From assembly GCF_003481705.1 (NCBI RefSeq), contig NZ_QULN01000002.1:1-64000 (forward strand): a stretch of 64,000 bases of DNA, written 5' to 3'. The notes under the pieces were generated by a model that was given only the letters and a program-made list of their open reading frames with translations, had not been told where the DNA came from and made no database searches. This document shows positions 61,740-64,000 of the stretch, piece after piece (the stretch's first letter is position 1; the number at the start of each line of letters is the position of its first letter). Source of the DNA: Butyricicoccus sp. OM04-18BH (GTDB taxonomy: Bacteria; Bacillota; Clostridia; Oscillospirales; Butyricicoccaceae). Both the position numbers and the translations under genes were made by a program.

Positions 61740-62002
61740 TCACGCGCAATACACAAGATAAGGAAAATAGAGGATCAATGCAAGACCGCTGCCGATAATA
61801 GTGAACGGCGTATCCCAAGAGCCTCCTGACGTATATGAATGCCGAGAGTTTATTCTGTGGGACGAATGGCTTGCGGGGGATTTGTGCATTTCATCAAAGG
61901 CCTGCTTGCAGTGCACATATCCGTCGATGCCTTTACCGTAAAATCCGTAATCCTCCTTGATAATCTGACTTGTGTTTGCTTGCCTTTGGCATTATAATAG
62001 CG
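61740..62002 (-). pseudogene. Frameshifted C-terminal fragment of an unrecognised protein
   Basis: On the minus strand the DNA reads YYNAKGKQTQ near 62000, then after one frame change near 61970 TSQIIKEDYGFYGKGIDGY and on through a hydrophobic TIIGSGLALILYFPYLVYCA end to a TGA at 61740. The continuous, protein-like character argues for a decayed gene, but I do not recognise the family. No start codon remains. Confidence 0.4.
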
Positions 62003-62075
62003 CTGTAGAGAGAATTTGTAAAGTAAGTATAATAATATGCGGTAGTTACTAAAAAGAAACTAATAGGAGACTGTC

Positions 62076-62435
62076 ATGGAAGATAGAGAAATCAAAATGC
62101 TGCCGGCCTGCCCGGTGGAGACTACGCTGACGCTCATCAGCGATAAGTGGAAGGTACTCATTCTGCGAGACCTGATGACGGGAACGAAGCGGTTCGGAGA
62201 GCTGAAAAAGTCGATTGGCCACGTTTCTCAAAAGGTACTGACAACGCAACTCCGTCAGATGGAGGCGAGCGGCCTGCTCAGTCGAAAGGTCTACGCAGAG
62301 GTTCCGCCGCGCGTGGAATATACGCTGACAGAACTGGGATGCAGTCTGAAGCCTGTTATGGATGCCATGTGGGAGTGGGGAGCAGGGTATCAGAAACGAC
62401 AGAAGGCGGAAGGTCTAGTGCTGACAGACAACTGA
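62076..62435 (+). CDS. HxlR-family transcriptional regulator
   Basis: A 119-aa winged-helix protein: CPVETTLTLISDKWKVLILR (Cys12 conserved in the family), FGELKKSIGHVSQKVLTTQL recognition region and RVEYTLTELG wing. ataggaga precedes the ATG; a TATAAT at 62028-62033 may be its -10. HxlR proteins usually control an adjacent redox or transporter gene; none is present. Confidence 0.92.
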   Translation: MEDREIKMLPACPVETTLTLISDKWKVLILRDLMTGTKRFGELKKSIGHVSQKVLTTQLRQMEASGLLSRKVYAEVPPRVEYTLTELGCSLKPVMDAMWEWGAGYQKRQKAEGLVLTDN

Positions 62436-62528
62436 ACATCGCATCGCTAAATAAGAACATCGCATCAGAGGCAGTATCGGGATAGCTGAGGAGACTTCTG
62501 CCGCGTGAGAAGAACCGATTATCATGGA

Positions 62529-62571
62529 TATAAGACCCGCTCGTTTCGGATTCAGACGAGCGGGTCTTGTG
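62529..62571 (+). terminator. Terminator downstream of the HxlR gene
   Basis: Perfect stem aagacccgctcgt / acgagcgggtctt with a 10-nt loop. The T-run is short (gtgcat), so it is a weaker terminator or a bidirectional hairpin. Confidence 0.65.
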
Positions 62572-62651
62572 CATAAAAATTCACCTGCGTGGAAAACTGA
62601 AATGAAAGCACCTGGGAATATATATTAGAAAGCCCAGAAAGGAGAGTTTTT

Positions 62652-62801
62652 ATGCAGGGTACAGAGCAAATGAAAAAACGGATGGCAGAAATGATCTGGC
62701 TTCAGTACTTCAACGAGAAGCTGTTTGAGCAGAAGAAGATCGATGAGACTGCCAGAAACAAACTCCGGCTGGCAATCTTGGCCGACGGACGAAAGGCATA
62801 G
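62652..62801 (+). CDS. 49-aa small protein (SHOCT-like)
   Basis: Begins MQGTEQMKKRMAEMIW and ends RLAILADGRKA. A gaaaggagag ribosome binding site precedes the ATG. The FNEKLFEQKKIDETARNK helix-turn resembles the short SHOCT-like proteins often encoded beside recombinases in clostridial mobile elements. Function unknown; the similarity is by eye. Confidence 0.6.
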   Translation: MQGTEQMKKRMAEMIWLQYFNEKLFEQKKIDETARNKLRLAILADGRKA

Positions 62802-62821
62802 CAGAGTGCTTCGGCACTCGG

Positions 62822-62925
62822 TTGAGACTGTCGAAAAACTCCGTTTTCCGACAATCTGTGTTTTGACTTCGCAAAACACGGACGTCCGAAGGTTCTCATA
62901 CGGAAACTTTCTCCCTCTGGACTTG
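62822..62925 (+). repeat. Family B intergenic repeat, partial copy 4
   Basis: Contains the first half of the family: cgaaaaactccgttttccg hairpin, tgtgttttgacttcgcaaaacac, gtccgaaggttctcatacgg and aaactttctccctc. The terminator stem and the 3' half are missing, truncated by A/T-rich sequence. Confidence 0.75.
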
Positions 62926-62999
62926 TTCGTCAGAATTCACAAATATTCGTTCCGTTTCTATTGTTTCCTACAAAGTTAATCCTCCTGAGCAGATTTGTC

Positions 63000-63028
63000 T
63001 TGTCATTCATTAAGTCAGGATATATTAT
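63000..63028 (+). promoter_or_regulatory. Promoter of the SLH-protein gene
   Basis: TTGTCA and TATTAT with a 17-bp spacer, leaving a leader of about 75 nt. The surrounding A/T-rich 180 bp shows no gene. Confidence 0.55.
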
Positions 63029-63108
63029 CGGAATATAGTAATATTTCTATTCGTTTCCTGCACAAATGATTCTAAAATCATAAATATTAGAAAGAGGAGG
63101 TCTTCCTT

Positions 63109-64000
63109 ATGAGAAAACTCCGGCATTTTATTGCACTCGTCTTGACCGTGTCTTTACTATGTTATGTTCTCATTCCGATAAAGGCCTCCGCTTATCATGA
63201 TACACAGGGGCACTGGGCCTCGACCGCGATTGAACGCTGGACGAAATACGGCGTTGTACAGGGCGATGGAACCTCTTTTCGTCCGGATGCCCGGATTTCC
63301 AGTGGAGAAATTGCAGCCATTCTTTCCAGAGTCCTGGATTTTAATACATTCAGCACAGAAAACGATGCATTCTGGTACGATCCATACATCAGGAAATGTG
63401 TATCCGAGCGCATTTCAATTCCTCAAGATCGAACTTGTATTTCACGGCAGGATGCAATGATTGCGCTGTCGCAGGCTCTGAGCGTTGCTGAATCCGATCG
63501 GTCGGCGCTTTCCTTATATTCAGATGCCGACCGAGTAAGTGATGACGCGGTTTCCTATGTTGCCGGACTGATCTCCTCCGGCATCGTGAACGGAATTACT
63601 CCCACTCTGATTGCGCCGGAGAAATCCGTCACCCGTGCCGAACTGCTTACGATGCTCGACCGAGCCATTATCCAGGTCATCTCATCACCCGGAACTTATG
63701 AGCTTGCTGCTCAAGACGGGATCATACTGATTTCGTCCGGAGATGTGATCGTATCCGGCAAAACACCGGCAGCGATCCTCATTACAAGCGGTGCAGACGG
63801 CGGAGTGATTACTTTTCAAGATGCGTCCGTCACCGGACGCTTTACCGTGCGTGCCAATAACACCCTGATTGTTAACGATAATTCCGAGCTTCCGGAGATT
63901 GGATTTTTCGGATGGGGCAGCCGGTTGGAAGTGCTGCCGGTTGAAATCCCGCCCGTCCTGCCTGCTGTTTCCGGAAAACCAAAATACGAACCCGTATATA
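63109..64000 (+). CDS. S-layer homology (SLH) domain surface protein, cut by the window end
   Basis: 297 codons are present and the frame is open at the edge. Signal peptide (about residues 1-27, MRKLRHFIALVLTVSLLCYV start, cleavage after ASA), then three SLH modules: HDTQGHWASTAIERWTKYGV, the diverged WYDPYIRKCVSERISIPQD, and YSDADRVSDDAVSYVAGLIS with GIVNG and VTRAELLTML. After about residue 190 a beta-rich region begins (VITFQDASVTGRFTVRA). SLH modules anchor proteins to pyruvylated cell-wall polymers. ATG follows aaagaggagg. Confidence 0.9.
   Translation, partial: MRKLRHFIALVLTVSLLCYVLIPIKASAYHDTQGHWASTAIERWTKYGVVQGDGTSFRPDARISSGEIAAILSRVLDFNTFSTENDAFWYDPYIRKCVSERISIPQDRTCISRQDAMIALSQALSVAESDRSALSLYSDADRVSDDAVSYVAGLISSGIVNGITPTLIAPEKSVTRAELLTMLDRAIIQVISSPGTYELAAQDGIILISSGDVIVSGKTPAAILITSGADGGVITFQDASVTGRFTVRANNTLIVNDNSELPEIGFFGWGSRLEVLPVEIPPVLPAVSGKPKYEPVY

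Overview
The window is a chromosomal segment from a GC-rich, endospore-forming member of the Clostridia. Evidence for this is the complete spoIIIAA-AH operon, a T-box leader on metG, the small lone OapA/OLE RNA locus, Rrf2/HxlR/PadR regulators and an S-layer-homology protein. An Oscillospirales (Ruminococcaceae-like) relative is my best guess, but no 16S rRNA is present to confirm it. The window opens at the end of an rRNA operon (5S rRNA).

Layout. 0.6-3.6 kb: pantothenate operon (DUF2520/Rossmann reductase, panB, panC, panD). 3.9-7.1 kb: IclR regulator, then T-box and metG. 7.4-13 kb: a degenerate tyrosine recombinase facing the spoIIIA operon (AA to AH), then an Asp23/Gls24 protein. 13.7-26.4 kb: a long housekeeping run nusB, Kae1-like gene, xseA, xseB, ispA, a ~690-nt structured RNA (OLE RNA), oapA, dxs, tlyA, nadK, argR, recN, tyrS. 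26.5-46.4 kb: metabolic and transport genes, including an AEC carrier, LysR, a 2-hydroxyacid dehydrogenase, a PLP aminotransferase, a TetM-like GTPase fused to an NYN (YacP/Rae1-type) nuclease domain, Rrf2, a MarR-ABC-ABC operon, an M24 peptidase, cardiolipin synthase, a DUF134-NifX fusion, an MFS carrier and nicotinate phosphoribosyltransferase. 47-55.4 kb: a complete arginine pathway argG-H-C-J-B-D-F with a well placed ARG-box candidate. 55.4-57.5 kb: tcdA and an aromatic-acid-exporter-like protein. 57.6-62.9 kb: an accessory stretch with a large serine recombinase followed by end-to-end truncated gene pieces (cas3, cas5, amino-acid ABC transporter, a CapA-like protein), an HxlR regulator and a 49-aa ORF. 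63.1 kb to the edge: an SLH-domain protein cut by the window end.

The most remarkable element is the OLE RNA / OapA ribonucleoprotein locus between ispA and dxs. It has its own promoter, the membrane protein partner directly downstream, and the gene order nusB-xseAB-ispA-OLE-oapA-dxs-tlyA-argR-recN. Two families of short intergenic repeats (family A, ~145-170 bp, palindromic, MITE-like; family B, ~100-230 bp, terminator-bearing) are scattered through the window. Several family A copies begin exactly at the stop codon of the preceding gene. A 4 x 48-bp tandem repeat lies between argJ and argB, in frame with argB.
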